DNA of 64,000 bases, taken from contig NC_057861.1 in assembly GCF_019393635.1 (NCBI RefSeq), forward strand, positions 380,252,815-380,316,814. Direction: 5' to 3'. The position numbers were made by a program, and so were the translations under genes. This document shows, one piece after another, positions 11,086 through 23,097 of the stretch. The notes beneath the pieces were generated by a model, which had not been told where the DNA came from, did no database searches, and saw only the letters and a list, made by a program, of their open reading frames with translations. This DNA is from Dromiciops gliroides (lineage: Eukaryota; Chordata; Mammalia; Microbiotheria; Microbiotheriidae). Every line of letters starts with the position of its first letter. Positions within the stretch are counted from its first letter, which is position 1.

Positions 11086-11550
11086 ATGGCTAAGCCCATT
11101 GCTTCCCCTGCCTGGGAAGTCCAGAGATCTAATGCTCATGCGCAACTTTCTCTAACTACATTTGCAGCTTCAGGCTCAGCCCTTCCCCAGGCTGGCTGTG
11201 CTTCTGAGACAACCTTAGAAAACCCTTTAAATTCCAGATATACTCGTTTTGTTCATAATTTTGCTAACCTGCTTTTGTCTTTCATTAGTAATCTTATAAA
11301 GCATTTGTATGGTGAAAAGACTGACAGACAATATAGAGGGGTTAAAGAAGAAAAACTTAAGCTGAATAAGAATGACAACCATCAACATAGTTCAAGACTC
11401 TGCTTCTTTTGCCATGGAAGGGTATATATTTTAGAGAAATGTAGAAGTAAGCAGCAAGGTATTGATATGAGTGTTGGGGATTTTAGATATCGGAATCAAA
11501 AGTGTTCTGAATTCACTCAGAGTATTAATGTCAGTTCAGAGGTTACATAG
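11086..11550 (+). pseudogene. Gag-like frame with degenerate zinc knuckle
   Basis: This 154-codon frame is in phase with the preceding one, separated by one TAG and a short Pro-rich stretch. Near residues 105-118 it reads CFFCHGRVYILEKC, which has the C-x2-C-x4-Y-x4-C spacing of a retroviral nucleocapsid zinc knuckle but with Tyr where His is normal. Basic residues follow (RSKQQ). In Gag this motif binds packaging RNA; here the missing His suggests it no longer holds zinc. No capsid major homology region is seen, and no pol frame follows. The reading as a nucleocapsid remnant rests on the motif and the LTR context. Confidence 0.6.
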
Positions 11551-13504
11551 GATTTCTATGCTATTACACCTACATTTTGAAATTAATGGTATGGGTTTAT
11601 TTTCATAGAGATTTTCATGCTTTTGAGATTGTGTCTTATACTTAGTTTTTAAAACAAGGAGAATATTTGTAAAAGCTTTTTATAATCATGTGATCAAGTT
11701 TATATTTTATAATACTCTTATTGATATTAAGTTCATATTCATTTAGATTTCCTTAGTTTGAATTTCACTGTATTTTATTGTTCCATGTGTATTTTCTTCT
11801 ATTCATTTGTCTATCTAATTTTGAAAAATTGCAAGATGGTTTTGATTTCATAATACAATGTTAATTCTAGGAGTATTGTGGTCCCATATCTGAGTTGTTT
11901 GTTTTTGTTATTTTTTCTCAACTGATTATTTGATCAAACTCTTTAAAGCATTTCCCTGGCAAATTGTTTGCCATGGCAAGTGTAAATTGATTCTAGAAGT
12001 ATTATTTTTGATAAGCATATGCCAAAAAAAAAAAAAAAAGAGAGAGGAACATTTGTAAAAGTTGTCTTTGAGATTGTGTTGTGCTTTAACTTGTATTCAA
12101 ATATGTTCTGATTTTTCACAAAAGTAATTGTATACTAAGTTAAAAAAAGGGGTATTATTTGAAATTGTTGCATAATTATATATTGTGTTCTGAGTCAAGA
12201 TGTATTCACATTTTTTGCAATCATTTATTATCCTCAATTTTTAAATCCATATGAGACTTGGATTATGGGAACTTATCATTTAAGACATTAATTGCCTTTA
12301 TTCTGAGTTATCAGATGCCAGTTGGCCAAGATGCCATCCAATCACAAGAGGAATACATGCAAAGAGCAGACACTGAACTGTTACATGAGGGGAGACATGC
12401 ACGAAGTTAAGGTATGGCCGAGGGAACGGCTTTTGACAAATGTTGAGGTTGGATTCTCTTGGTTTAATATTTTATTTTATTTTTCCCCACAATATTGTAC
12501 AGATGGCTGGAAGTATTCATCCCACCCATCTCACTTCTACACCTGGCTTCTATGCTCCCTCCTATATGCCTGATGCCATGGACATCTTAATCCCATGGAT
12601 CTGATTAAGTCTGACTCAGTTTCCTCCAATATGTTCGGTGGCATGGACATATATTCCATCCACCTATTTTAAGCCTGGCATACTGCATGGACAGTACATA
12701 CTGCTCAAGTGTGGGAATGCTCATATCCCATCATTTCTCTGTTCTTTTATGGTAACCCCCATAATTATCTCAGGTGTCATGATAAATAACAGTGTTGAAT
12801 TTGGCCTTGACACCTGTTACCAATTATATTAGATTTTCTAATTTCTCATAATGGCATGAGGATAATTAGGCAGATGATGCAAAAAGTGATGAAACAAAGA
12901 TAAAAATTATTTTTATTAATTAATATTGCAGCAATTGTCTTCTCAATTACCCTCCATAAGGGGGGACTATAGTAATATTATAATTTTAAAGAATGTTTCA
13001 ATTTTTGTTTTATTATATGTTTCATGTGTAACAACCAAGATTCTGAATTCCCTTATATATGTTTCTGAGAACTTTCATTGTTTGATTTGATTACTGACAA
13101 AGCTATTTTAAAGTTGCGTTAAGCTCAATTTTGTAGGAAATTTCCTGGCTGATTACCAGCATCCACACATCAACCCCTGAAAAGACTTCCATTCCACGAC
13201 TACACCTAGAGGACATCTGAGAAAAGATTTTCAGAGACTTTAAATGAACAGTTTTGATTTGTTGTTTTTGTTGTTTTTTTCTCTTTCTGTTATAATATAC
13301 ACAATCTGTAACATGTATTCTCTGCAGAGGCCCTCCCTTTGCAAGACTAATGTCAAAGCGTCGGTTCATGAGGACAAAAAAAATCGCCCCTCTGGACAAA
13401 ACTTTCCTCTCTTCCTTTTCTATATTGTTGTTCACATATTATTAGTTAGCAATAGTTATTATATTGTTTTTACTGTTCCGTCAAGGAAACATTTTGTTTC
13501 TTGA
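11551..13504 (+). other. Non-coding interior of the LTR element
   Basis: AT-rich, with a 16-17 bp A run at about 12026-12042 and short frames at 12322-12573, 12638-12832 and 13244-13504. None shows reverse transcriptase, integrase or dUTPase features. The last frame is hydrophobic at both ends and sits where a transmembrane envelope end would be, but I see no diagnostic motif. Either pol and env were deleted or the interior is unrelated sequence. Confidence 0.6.
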
Positions 13505-13521
13505 GGAACAACAGGGGGGAC
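13505..13521 (+). promoter_or_regulatory. Polypurine tract before the 3' LTR
   Basis: 'gaacaacaggggggac' lies directly against the TGTAACG start of the 3' LTR. This is the place and composition expected for the plus-strand primer of reverse transcription. Confidence 0.65.
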
Positions 13522-13893
13522 TGTAACGATTGGAATAACGCCACCTGCTGGATACTAACTGTAGAAGAGTTCTGCCCATGAAGCGAAGGTCTTTGAGGGC
13601 AAGACCAGGAGTCTTTTCTTTGGCGTCACTTCCTGACGCGGGCTAGTGGGAGGAGGAAGGAAGAGACTGGCACTCGGTCTCACTCTTTTTCCTTTGGACT
13701 CTGGTGGAGAGCGGAGCTAGAAATGTGCTCTCCCTTTAATAGCTAGGAATTTAGGCCTTTTTCTCTCTCTTTACCAAATTCTTATTCTCCTTAATAAATG
13801 CTTAAAAGTCTAACTCTTGCTAAAGCTTATAATTTATTGGCGACCACTCATTAGATATTTTAGACAGTTTAGCTAGAATTTTAGCCCTTAACA
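13522..13893 (+). repeat. 3' LTR of the 10-kb element
   Basis: Same 372-bp length and termini as the 5' LTR, with AATAAA at 13793-13798. The 4-bp repeat cctt follows at 13894. Confidence 0.93.
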
Positions 13894-14139
13894 CCTTCTT
13901 ATCTCAAAAGAAAAAGGTTCAGGTTGGGGATAAGTGTTTGAAATTTTCATCACTCCCCTTTCTTCTATTTCTATCTCATCACCTCACTTTCTGTCAAGAT
14001 AGGGGGGAGGAAGAAAAGAGAACTCAGTAGAAGATCACTGCCTGAATTATCCCCAATAAGTACCATAAGGCATTAAACTCATGAGATTCCCAAACTGAAG
14101 GAATGAAAAATATTCCTCACAACCTCCTCCAATGTTGTC

Positions 14140-14242
14140 ATCCTCTGTTAGATTGCAAGCTCCTTAAGGGCAGGGAATGCCTTTCATGAACTGAATTTGT
14201 ATTCCTAGAATCTGCTCAATAAATATTTATTGACTAACTGAT
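14140..14242 (+). repeat. Old L2/CR1-like 3' end fragment
   Basis: 'gattgcaagctccttaaggg', 'cagggaatgcctttc' and 'ctcaataaatatttattgac' follow the common mammalian L2-like 3' end order. Similar ends occur near 25.6, 59.1 and 63.8 kb. Confidence 0.5.
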
Positions 14243-14298
14243 TTTAAGTCCTTAAATGGCAAGATGAGAATTTTACAAAGGGTCATTAAAAAGAAAAG

Positions 14299-14475
14299 AT
14301 GAATAGATAGATTGACAGACAAATAGATGATAGGTAGATGGATGGATAGATGGATAGATGATAGAAAGATATAGACTGTATATATAGATACATATACACA
14401 TACACATGCATATACACATGCACATTCACACACAACACACACACACATACGCACATGTATATACATAACCATACA
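14299..14475. repeat. GATA/GATG tetranucleotide plus CA-rich tract
   Basis: Irregular gata/gatg units to about 14375, then alternating CA/TA to about 14475. The 85-residue minus-strand frame is a by-product. Confidence 0.9.
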
Positions 14476-14484
14476 AAAACACAC

Positions 14485-14662
14485 AGAAAAGACTAGGTGA
14501 TAAAATGGATGGAGTGTTGGGTCTGGAGGAAGACTTATCTTCCTGAATTCAAATCTGACCTCAGATATTTATTGTGTGATCCTTCACTACTTCAGTATGT
14601 TTGTCAAGAGAACCCCAAATGGGGTCACAAAGGGTCAGACCCAACTGAAACATGTGTATATA
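14485..14662 (+). mobile_element. Mar-1-like SINE with RTE-type tail
   Basis: 'actaggtgataaaatggatg', 'gaattcaaatctgacctcag' and 'gagaaccccaaatggggtca', then 'caaagggtcagacccaactg'. The tail closely resembles the BovB end. An internal part of the CORE is deleted. Confidence 0.7.
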
Positions 14663-14814
14663 AATATATATATGAATTTATATATACGTACATATATATT
14701 CACACATGCACAGCTATCTATGTAATTATCTATCCTCTGAATAAAATCTATGAATGGAGTAATTTATAATGGTTATGGGTCAAAATCTGGAAACAAATAA
14801 CCTTGCTATAATAA

Positions 14815-15085
14815 CAACAAAAATGGCTATCATTTATATAGAGCTTAAACCTTTCCTAAACAATTTACAGATATTTATATTATTTGACCTTCACAATAAC
14901 CCTAGGGCACAGGGGCTATAATTATTCCTTTTTTTTAAATGAGGAAACTTGCAGACAAAAGTTATGTGAATTGATCAAAATTATATAGTTAGTAAATATA
15001 TGAAGCTGAATTCAAACTTGGTACTTTCTGATACCAGGACCAGAGTTGTGTTCACTGCACCATCTAGCTGCCCAAGTAACCTGAT
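14815..15085 (-). repeat. MIR-type CORE-SINE, minus strand
   Basis: Read on the minus strand: 'ggcagctagatggtgcagtg', 'gaacacaactctggtcctgg', then the B-box and CORE segments and a long 3' part including the complement of 'aaatgaggaaacttgcag' and 'accttcacaataaccctag'. Moderately diverged. Confidence 0.65.
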
Positions 15086-16435
15086 TTACATCTCAGAAGT
15101 GCAAAATTAATTGAATTCCAAAATTGTAACTTTTACTGTATCTAGCAAATTAAGATTTCTATGTGCAAAACATTTCCTTTTTGGATCATGAGTCCTTAGA
15201 GTTTGGACCTTCCTTTGGACAGGCTGCTGAAGCAGCAGAATTCTTCTAGTCAGCAATTAAAAGAGACTAGATACTCAATTTCTGAAGCTAAATTTCAATT
15301 TAAAAAGTTTTATATGCTAATTATGTTTTAGACTATTAAAAACTACTCTCCAAATAAATGCCTGAATTTGTAGCAATAATACCATTTGGTTATTTATATA
15401 ACTGCTATGATATTTTTATTCCATTAATTGAGTTTGTGGATATTTATTTTCTCTTTTACATCAAAGTTCATTAACATAAAATCTGTGTCAATATGAGGAG
15501 AATAATTAAGTCATCTCAAAAATAGCAACCCTATTCTGGGTGGATACTTCACCAAATTATGACACTTTAACCTACAGAAGCATACTTGAGTGAACATTTT
15601 AGATGGATATGCCACCAATAAAAATCATTTATCTGCAGTATTAATTAATTAGTGCCATATATTATAATAAATTATAATAAATTGTGCATAAAGACCAAAG
15701 AGCTACAAAAGGAAATGTCACTGCTTTCCTAAGATAAAATTCATGATAGGTAATTACTGAAAAGTAAACATCAGAAATAGACTGTCATCTCATTTTTTAA
15801 TCCCCATAAATATAGTCGTAATGATTGGATTATTTGAAATTCCATGGATAAATAATGTCCATAAAAGATATCAGAGCATGCCAAGATTTCATCCCAAGTT
15901 CTTGAAATGCAGTAAAATAATATATTTGCACTATCCTAAATGATATTTTCCTGGCAATAATTTAAAACATATGAAATAAAAATAATTTAATGCCTCAATG
16001 ATCCATGATAATACTAGTGCTGACACTTGTTATGGTAGCAAAGATCTCAGTTTCCCTGAATCTTTGGGGTTTTTCTGCGTTGATGTGGGCAAAACATATA
16101 TCTTCCTGAGAGATTCTCCAGAGAGAACTGTATCTTGCGTTTCATGTCATAGTGCATCATTGCAACATTCAAAGACTTTTTTTTTCCCCAGGGAGCATCT
16201 TGTGATTATTGAAAGTGTGGTAGAGTTATCTTGTGTAAAATTGGCATTTTTGGAACCCACATACTCTCTAGTTGTCCTAGGTATATATACTGATTGATTA
16301 ACTCAATGGACTGTCCATCCAGCTACATCTCATGTGAGTGATAAGTAGTCATTCACATGTCGTTCCTTATGCAAATAGGAAAAGGCTGTTTTTATGTGTT
16401 CTATATCCTAGGGATTGACATAATGTGAATCTTTC
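15086..16435. other. AT-rich stretch, possibly partly conserved
   Basis: No repeat recognised. A 99-codon plus-strand frame (15998-16297) lies here but lacks any domain, runs through a T9 tract and has no splice-site context, so I do not call it a gene. Confidence 0.5.
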
Positions 16436-16648
16436 ATTTTTCCAATTTTTATTTTCAATTCCAAATTATCTCCCTCACTCTGCCCCTCCCCCATCCATTG
16501 AGAACTCAAGAAAAATGATACCCATTATACATATAAAGTCAGATAAACATATTTCCACATTGGCCATGTTGAAAGGGGAAGAAATAGTAAGAAACATTTT
16601 TTAAAATCACTTTAAGATGTTCTCAGATGCTATCCACCCTCTATGGAG

Positions 16649-16696
<48 letters not shown>

Positions 16697-17165
16697 ATTG
16701 TGTGTATATGTATGTCTGTGAGTTTATGTGTATGTATGAGTGTGCATAATCATGAGTCTTTTAGAATTGTTGTGTATCATATTATTCATCACAATAGCTG
16801 TCTTCCACAGTTGATTATTGATACAATATTGTTGTCTCTATGTACAATTGTTTCCTACATCTGCTCATTCACATTGCATCTGCTCAAATAAGACTTCCCA
16901 GAGTTTTTTTTTTAATCGTCCTCTTCATCATTGTTTATAGCACAATTATATTCCATAACAATTATATCCCACAACTTGTTTTGCTATTCCCTATTTGTAG
17001 ATATCCCCTAAATTTCCATTTTTTTTCCACCATGAAACAGCAGCTATCCATATTTTTGTGCATATAGATTTTCCTATTTCTTTGATTTGTTTGGGATACT
17101 GAACTAGTAATGGTATTGTTGGGTCGAAGCTTATGAATAATTTTATATCTCTTTGGAAAATTTTA
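16436..17165 (-). mobile_element. Old L1 3' end, antisense
   Basis: In reverse complement it runs from ORF2 C-terminal sequence (the complement of 'tggtattgttgggtcgaagc', equivalent to the FDPAIPLL region) to the 3' untranslated segment. The order matches the L1 copies at 22.2, 44.5 and 61.4 kb. It is heavily mutated and lacks a poly(A) end. Confidence 0.7.
16651..16694. repeat. (GT)n microsatellite
   Basis: About 44 bp of GT inside the antisense L1 remnant, followed by degenerate GTAT units to about 16745. Confidence 0.95.
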
Positions 17166-17479
17166 TTTAATTTCAAATAGCTATATTTGTATAAATGGTG
17201 GTAAAACTCTATAGATGATCAATTAAGGTCTTCCATTTGGACTGAATGTTTGATATCATCCATGAAAACGGTGATTTTTTAAAATAAAGTATACGTTTTA
17301 TTGATATTCATGGATATTTATGCTTCATTTTATATAAATAATGAGAGGATTTAAAAATAATCAACTTGTAATTGCATCTATTCAATCAACAAAATAGTAT
17401 TTATTAATAAATTAATGAATGACATAATAATTTGTAATAATTTATTAATAACCTGATGGGTGTTAGGAATACAAAGATG

Positions 17480-17570
17480 AAAGGAAAAGAATGTAAAGAG
17501 AGGAGAGGAGAGGAAGGCAGAGCAGGGTAGAGGAGAAGGTAAGGGAAGGGAGGGGAGGGAAGAGAAAATA
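17480..17570. repeat. Purine-rich GGA/GA tract
   Basis: About 90 bp of almost pure purine (gagaggagagg, gggaagggagg) on the plus strand. Non-coding. Confidence 0.8.
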
Positions 17571-17689
17571 ATCCCTCCTTTTTCTGATATATTTTTTCCA
17601 TGTTATTGGGTGACAGTAAAGTTATACTACCTGTAGTAAAGTTGTTTGGCAGTTTGATCTATTAATTCAAATTATGTGTTGTTATTTTG

Positions 17690-18165
17690 TGTAGTCAGAA
17701 AAAAAGTGGATAGAAATAATATTGTGCTATGAGAAATGATGATGTGAATTGTTTCAGGGGAGGAAAAAAAAGGAGACTTATATGAACTGATACAAAGTGA
17801 AGTGAATAGAACCAGGAATACATTATATGCAGTAATGGTAATATTGTAATGATAATCCATTGTGAAAAATGTAGCTAAGCTGATTAATATAATGAATCAT
17901 GACAACTCCAAATGACTCATAATGAAAGATGCTATCCACTTTTAGAGAGAAAACTGATGAACAGTGAAGCCATTTTTTTTTTTTTACTTTTTACTTTTTT
18001 TTTTTTTCTTGCAACATGGCTAAAGTGGAAATATGTTTTGGATGAGTTACAATGTATAATGGGTATTATATTGCTTGCCTTCTCTATGGGTTTGGGAAGG
18101 GCTGAAGGGAGGGGGAGAATACAGAACTATTTTTTTGTGAATGTAAAAAATAAACAAATAAAGTT
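17690..18165 (+). mobile_element. Degraded L1 3' end, plus strand
   Basis: Includes 'atattgtgctatgagaaatgatga', 'gagacttatatgaactgata' and 'gtgaagtgaatagaaccag', all parallel to the end of ORF2 and the 3' UTR in the 22.2-kb copy. Then comes a G/A-rich segment and 'gtaaaaaataaacaaataaag'. T-runs at 17971-18009 interrupt it. Confidence 0.65.
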
Positions 18166-18634
18166 ATGTTCAGCCCAAATTCCTTCTGTATGTACATGAT
18201 CTGGGCTAGCACTTTTTAACTTCATTTCTTAGTGCTATGTCCATTCCTGACTATATTTAGAGCAAGGTGTTAAAGTCCAAATGTTCTTTTGTAAAAGATC
18301 TTTTTAGACTACTCAAGAAATGTGGACATATATGTTATATTTTGTCTTTTTGTTGTCTTTCCCATTTTATCTGAAAACACTGAAAAATTAGGATTATATT
18401 CGTTAAATCTCATGCTAAAATTTCTGTATACTCATTTTCTTCTCCAATGCTGTGTAATATTCTGTCCTCTTCTGCAATATTTTCTATTGGACAACAATTC
18501 ATCAGTCAGCAAGGTACTGTGCTATTTAGGAATACAGTAATGAAACAGATATGTTAATACAAAATAATTGTATGAATAAGAAACCATTAACAATTGAAAG
18601 GGACAGGAAAGGCTTTCTGGGATTTTCTTGTTAT
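18166..18634. other. Stretch with no recognised feature
   Basis: AT-rich. The 72-residue frame at 18322-18540 has no domain. Confidence 0.45.
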
Positions 18635-18885
18635 TCAGTTATTTTCAGTCATATTCAATTTCTGAGCCCATTTGGGGTTTTCTTGGCAAAGATACAGGAG
18701 TAGTTTGCCATTTCCTCATGCAGCTTATTTTAAGATGAGAAAACTTAAGGAAATGTGGTTGAGTGACTTGCCAGGGTCACAAAGCTAGTATATTTCTGAG
18801 GCCAGATTTGAACTCACAATGATGTTTTCCTGACTCCACATAGGCATTCTATTCACTCTGTCACCTAGCTGCCCAGTTTGGGGAT
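18635..18885 (-). mobile_element. Mar-1-like SINE, minus strand
   Basis: The plus-strand text shows the tail first ('ttttcagtcatattcaattt', 'catttggggttttcttggca', 'agtagtttgccatttcctca'), then the CORE complement ('gacttgccagggtcacaaag') and the head complement ('tcacctagctgccc'). All parts are in the right order. Confidence 0.75.
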
Positions 18886-19414
18886 TGGTGATATTTAATT
18901 AAAAGCTTAAAGATAAATGTTTTAATAGTGAGGGTGAAGTACATTTTAGATATTGTTGATAACCTGTGCAAAAGCATAAAATTGGAAATGGAATGTTGAT
19001 TTTGAGGGATCACAATTAGGATAATTTGGGAAGACAAAATATGAGAGAAATCTGAAACAATTATGAAAAGTTACATTGGACTTATTTTAGGAAAGATTTC
19101 AAATGCCAAGTTCAGGAGTTTATTATTTTATACAATTTATTGTATTAGAAACAATGAAGAATCAATGATGATAATCCTCCAGGAATTATGATGTTTAGAC
19201 ATACTTAAGAAAATGATTTTTTTTCCTTTTGCAGTCATATATATGATACATTATAGATTGATAGCTCTGAAATAAGCACTGCCATTAGGATTCTATTATA
19301 ATAATCCAGGCAGGAAACAATATAGTTGTGGAATGGAGTAATAGCTGGATAAATAGGGGGAGGGGATGCCAAAAATGCTGTGGATTAGAATTGACAAAAC
19401 CTGACAACAGATTC
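18886..19414. repeat. Old unnamed repeat and AT-rich DNA
   Basis: The 19080-19340 part shares phrases with the family at 9.4 and 52.2 kb ('ggattctattataataatcc', 'aggcaggaaacaat'). The rest is unassigned. Confidence 0.35.
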
Positions 19415-19423
19415 AACATGATG

Positions 19424-19729
19424 TTGTTTGTTCTTCATTCTCCAAGAGGACCATGACATCAAGGTGATGTCATGACTTGCACTGAATTGAATTTAAGTGA
19501 GGGAGTGCTACTCAAGGTCACCAACCTCACTTTCACCTTCAGAATCTAGGTTCAGTGGGAAGATATACTTCAGGATGACTGGAGATGGCCTCAAATGTTT
19601 AAGGAAATTGGGATTAAGTGACTTGCTCAGGGTCACACAGCTAGTAAGTGTTTGAGGTAAAATTTGAATTCAGATCCTACCAACTTTAGGGCCAGTGCTC
19701 TATCCAATGATCCAGCTATATGCTACTTT
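19424..19729 (-). mobile_element. Composite CORE-SINE with a separate 3' module
   Basis: On the minus strand a CORE-SINE head and core (complement of 'gggtcacacagctagtaagt', 'aatgatccagctatatgc') run straight into a ~140-bp 3' module. That module ends at the complement of 'tttgttcttcattctccaag' and includes the near-palindromic 'gatgtcatgacttgc'. A 9-bp repeat, aacatgatg, flanks the whole unit (19415-19423 and 19730-19738), so head and module moved as one retroposon. The module recurs at 23.4, 30.7, 31.4 and 48.4 kb. Confidence 0.75.
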
Positions 19730-19738
19730 AACATGATG

Positions 19739-22196
19739 AGTAGGGAAGAACTGAGGATGTCTTTGAGGTAAAAACATTAATCACTAAAAAAGAAAGAGAT
19801 CAGATCAGGGTGCACACAGGAAGATAATGAGTTTTGTTTTGGACATGTTGAACTTGAGATATCCAGGTTATAGAAAGGTGGAGATACTTAGGCAGTTCAT
19901 GATGTAGGACTGACATTTAAGGGAGCTACTAAATTTTTAAATTGAGATCAGGCAGTTATCTGCACAGAAATTATAAATCAGCCAAAGATATCAGAGGAAT
20001 TAAACAAGATTAAGTGTAGAGAAAAAAAAAAAGAAGAATCCTTAGAAGAAAGAATATCCACTTAATAGAGATGAATGATGATCCAGCCAAGCAATATTAA
20101 AGCAGCAGAGAGAGACTAGTAGTACTACCAAGCTGGATAGCCTTTGAATATGAACTAGATGCAATTTGTCATCCGAAGACCAACATAGCTACGTTTGGAG
20201 AGGCTTGACATTAGGTGGCTCTAAGGATGATAAATGTTTTAACCACATCAGTACTCAAACACTAGGGTAAAAGGGAACTGAGATCTGAACTAATGGTGGG
20301 AGGGGGAGTAGCACCATTGGTGCTATCATGGATCCTTGATATATTGAATATTTTTATTATGTTTTCAATTATTGACAATAAATAATAAAATATATCTATA
20401 GAGATAATGAAAATATTACCTCATATTAAATTTCAGGATGCAATCTTGCCTTTCTTTGACACATTATATGCACATTTGTCTGTCCTTAAAATTTCAGTGT
20501 CAGCATTTTGTAAGGACAGATTATGCTCATATAGGATCCAAAGTGCAACCTCTACTTCATTTTGGATCTCAATTCCCATCTCAGGGTGCTTAGGCTCAGA
20601 GTTTGACAGTCCCCACTTTCCTTGACAGAGAGACAGTGAATGACAAATATGTGCTGTGTTAAGAAGTATTTACCCTTTCCTAAGCTATATCAGCTAATCT
20701 GAATGTATGTGATGTTTATGCCCATGATGAGGTATATGAATGTGGAATACTCTTAGAGTTATTAGTATTGGAATCAGTTTTGGTCATAAATAGTTTGTGT
20801 ATGTCCTTTTACCAGGACTTCTATCTGTTTAGTCAATTATTAAAATTATTAAATGGCACATTTAAAATGAATTTCTTATTTGTGTGGTGTAGTTTTAAGA
20901 ATAGCCACATTTATAACCATATTTAAAATATATACATATACACATGTGTCTTTATGAAACTGCTAATGTAATTATGCTGTGTGAATATAATAACAAGCCA
21001 AAAAATGCCTTTTTTGAATATTTAAATATTCTCCCCTTCCCCATACCCTGGAACAATTCCACCTTACACTGGAAAATTTCAAGTACATTGACCTAATTTT
21101 GAAATTTCAAATTTCATAAGAATTTGACAAGTCATAATTACCATCATTATATATCTTTAAGGAACTATTGTATGCTCTTTTGTAAACAGATATGTTCCCA
21201 ACTGACTCTTCAATAGCATGCTATCTTTTCTAAACAGAGATGTTTTCAACTGACTCTTCATTTCAATTTAATAAGAATTTACAGCATCTACTGTGTCAGG
21301 TATTGTGACTCAAAATGAAGATAAAAAAGAGAAAAAAGCAAACAATCCCTAAATTCAAGGAACTTACATACTACCGAGGATAGGTGGGATTAACATGTAT
21401 ATAGCTATGTTGGTACAAAATAAATTCAAAATATTTAGGGGTGGTGGTAGGAAGGAAATAATACTTAAAAAAAAGTGGACAATCAAGAAAGGACTCATGT
21501 ATGAGTTTTTTAAAAAATTTAGAATGGAACTAAGGGTTCCCAGAGGCAGAAGTTAGAAAAGAATATGCCCTTTATATTGGGGACAAGATATACAAAAAGA
21601 TGGAGACAAGAGACACATTCTTTTAAATTGAAAAATGAGCCTTGGATCATTTTATGTAGTAGTGGGAAAAATTTATAGTGATAGATGTATACTCTTTTGC
21701 CGCTGGTTACCTCTTGGAATCATTCATTATCTTTCATGTGCAAGAGAGATACAAGGATCAGAGATGCAGTTGTTGATCATGGAACAATATAAGCTAACAC
21801 ATAAGACAATCAAACTAATGGTCTGTCCACTAACTGTGTAATAGAACGCATGATGTGAAAGTAAAGATCTTAACACTAAATACTTTTCCTCCCAGCTCTT
21901 GTCCTTAATTATAAATTTGAAAATGGCATCTTTTTACAATCTCTGCTTTACAAATGCTTTGTAGAGTTACTGTCTCCTCCAAGGAGAACTAGAGCAATGC
22001 CACTATCCTTTCAAACACAAGGACTCCACCGAAATGATAAATAAAGTTTTCTTCATACATTAAAATATAGGAAGAAATTCTTTGGAGCAAGTTCCTGATA
22101 CCAGCCCCCAAAACTTTCAAATCCAGCTGTATTTTCATTTATTTATTTATTTTGGGGGGCAGACAGGTAACACATATCCAATTGCCCTCCACGTTC
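19739..22196. other. Mostly non-repetitive stretch
   Basis: Part of 21265-21400 ('tttaataagaatttacagca', 'tactgtgtcaggtattgtg', 'caaggaacttacatactac') is the old repeat also seen near 9.5 kb. The rest shows no exon, RNA gene or named repeat. The frame at 20407-20625 has no domain. Confidence 0.45.
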
Positions 22197-22239
22197 AGAA
22201 GTATAAATTTTCTCCCCAATTGAGAAATGGTCAAAGGAT

Positions 22240-22851
22240 ATGAACAGGCAGTTTTCTGATGAAGAAACCAAAGCTATCTATTCCCATATGAAAAAATGCT
22301 CTAAATCTCTAATGATTAGAGAGATGCAAATTAAAACAACTCTGAGGTACCACCTGACACCTATCAGATTGGCTAAAATGACAAAAAAGGAAGATAATAA
22401 ATGTTGGAGAGGCTGTGGGAAAATTGGAACACTAATGCATTGTTGGTGGAGCTGTGAGCTGATCCAACCATTCTGGAGAGCAATTTGGAATTATGCCCAA
22501 AGGGCGATAAAGCTGTGCATACCCTTTGACCCAGCAATCCCACTTTTAGGTCTTTTGCCCAAAGAAATCATGGAAGGGGGAAAGGGACCCACATGTACAA
22601 AAATATTTATAGCTGCTCTTTACGTGGTAGCAAGGAATTGGAAGTTGAGGGGGTGCCCATCAATTGGGGAATGGCTGGACAAGTTGTGGTATATGAATAC
22701 AATGGAATACTATTGTGCTGTAAGAAATGATGAGCAGGAAGAGTTCAGAGAAACCTGGAGGGTCTTACGTGAGCTGATGATGAGTGAGATGAGCAGAACC
22801 AGAAGAACATTGTACACAGTATCATCAATATTGAGTGTTGACCTACTGTGA
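22240..22851 (+). pseudogene. L1 ORF2 protein, C-terminal fragment
   Basis: In full L1, ORF2 protein supplies endonuclease and reverse transcriptase; this is only its C-terminal part. The frame is open from the truncation point at 22213, and the ATG at 22240 (MNRQFSDEE) is internal, not a true start. Recognisable segments in order are MKKCSKSL and REMQIKTTLRYHLTP, then a Cys-rich block (CWRGCGKIGTLMHCWWSC). After it come IPFDPAIPLLG, a CTKIFIAALY segment and GEWLDKLWYMNTMEYYCAVRNDE. The Cys-rich block is the usual ORF2 C-terminal motif. Endonuclease and reverse transcriptase domains are absent, so it is non-functional. Confidence 0.93.
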
Positions 22852-23097
22852 TGGACTATATTCTTCTCACCAATGCAATGGTACAGAAGAGTTCCAGGGA
22901 ACTCATGATAGAAGAGGATCTCCAAATCCAAGAAAAAAAAAGAAAGAAAGAACTGTGGAGTATAGATGCTGATTGAACCATATTATTTCTTTTGTTTTGG
23001 GTGCTGTTGTTTTTTTTTTCTATTTTGAGGTTTTGCATCACTGCTCTGATTCTTTCTCTTGTAACAGGATTAATGCAGAAATAGGATTAATGTTATT

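Larger units (their letters stand above)
10166..13893 (+). mobile_element. Young, pol-less endogenous retrovirus-like LTR element
   Basis: A 3,728-bp element is bounded by two 372-bp direct repeats (10166-10537 and 13522-13893), each starting TGTAACG and ending CTTAACA. A 4-bp direct repeat, cctt, flanks it (10162-10165 and 13894-13897); this size is usual for class I, gammaretrovirus-like integrations. By eye the LTRs differ at two positions (T/C at 10192 vs 13548, G/A in a CpG near 10315 vs 13671), so the insertion is recent. The internal 2,984 bp hold a broken gag-like frame and no visible protease, reverse transcriptase or integrase, so the element should depend on a helper. Other copies of the LTR lie at 38.6 and 57.6 kb. 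Confidence 0.93.

Noticed and set aside
13244..13504. Envelope transmembrane protein in the LTR element
   Set aside because: Hydrophobic ends and position are suggestive, but no fusion peptide, Cys motif or immunosuppressive-type segment is recognisable.
15998..16297. 99-codon plus-strand open frame
   Set aside because: No domain or known family, no splice or start context, and a T9 run inside. Frames of this length are expected by chance in 64 kb.
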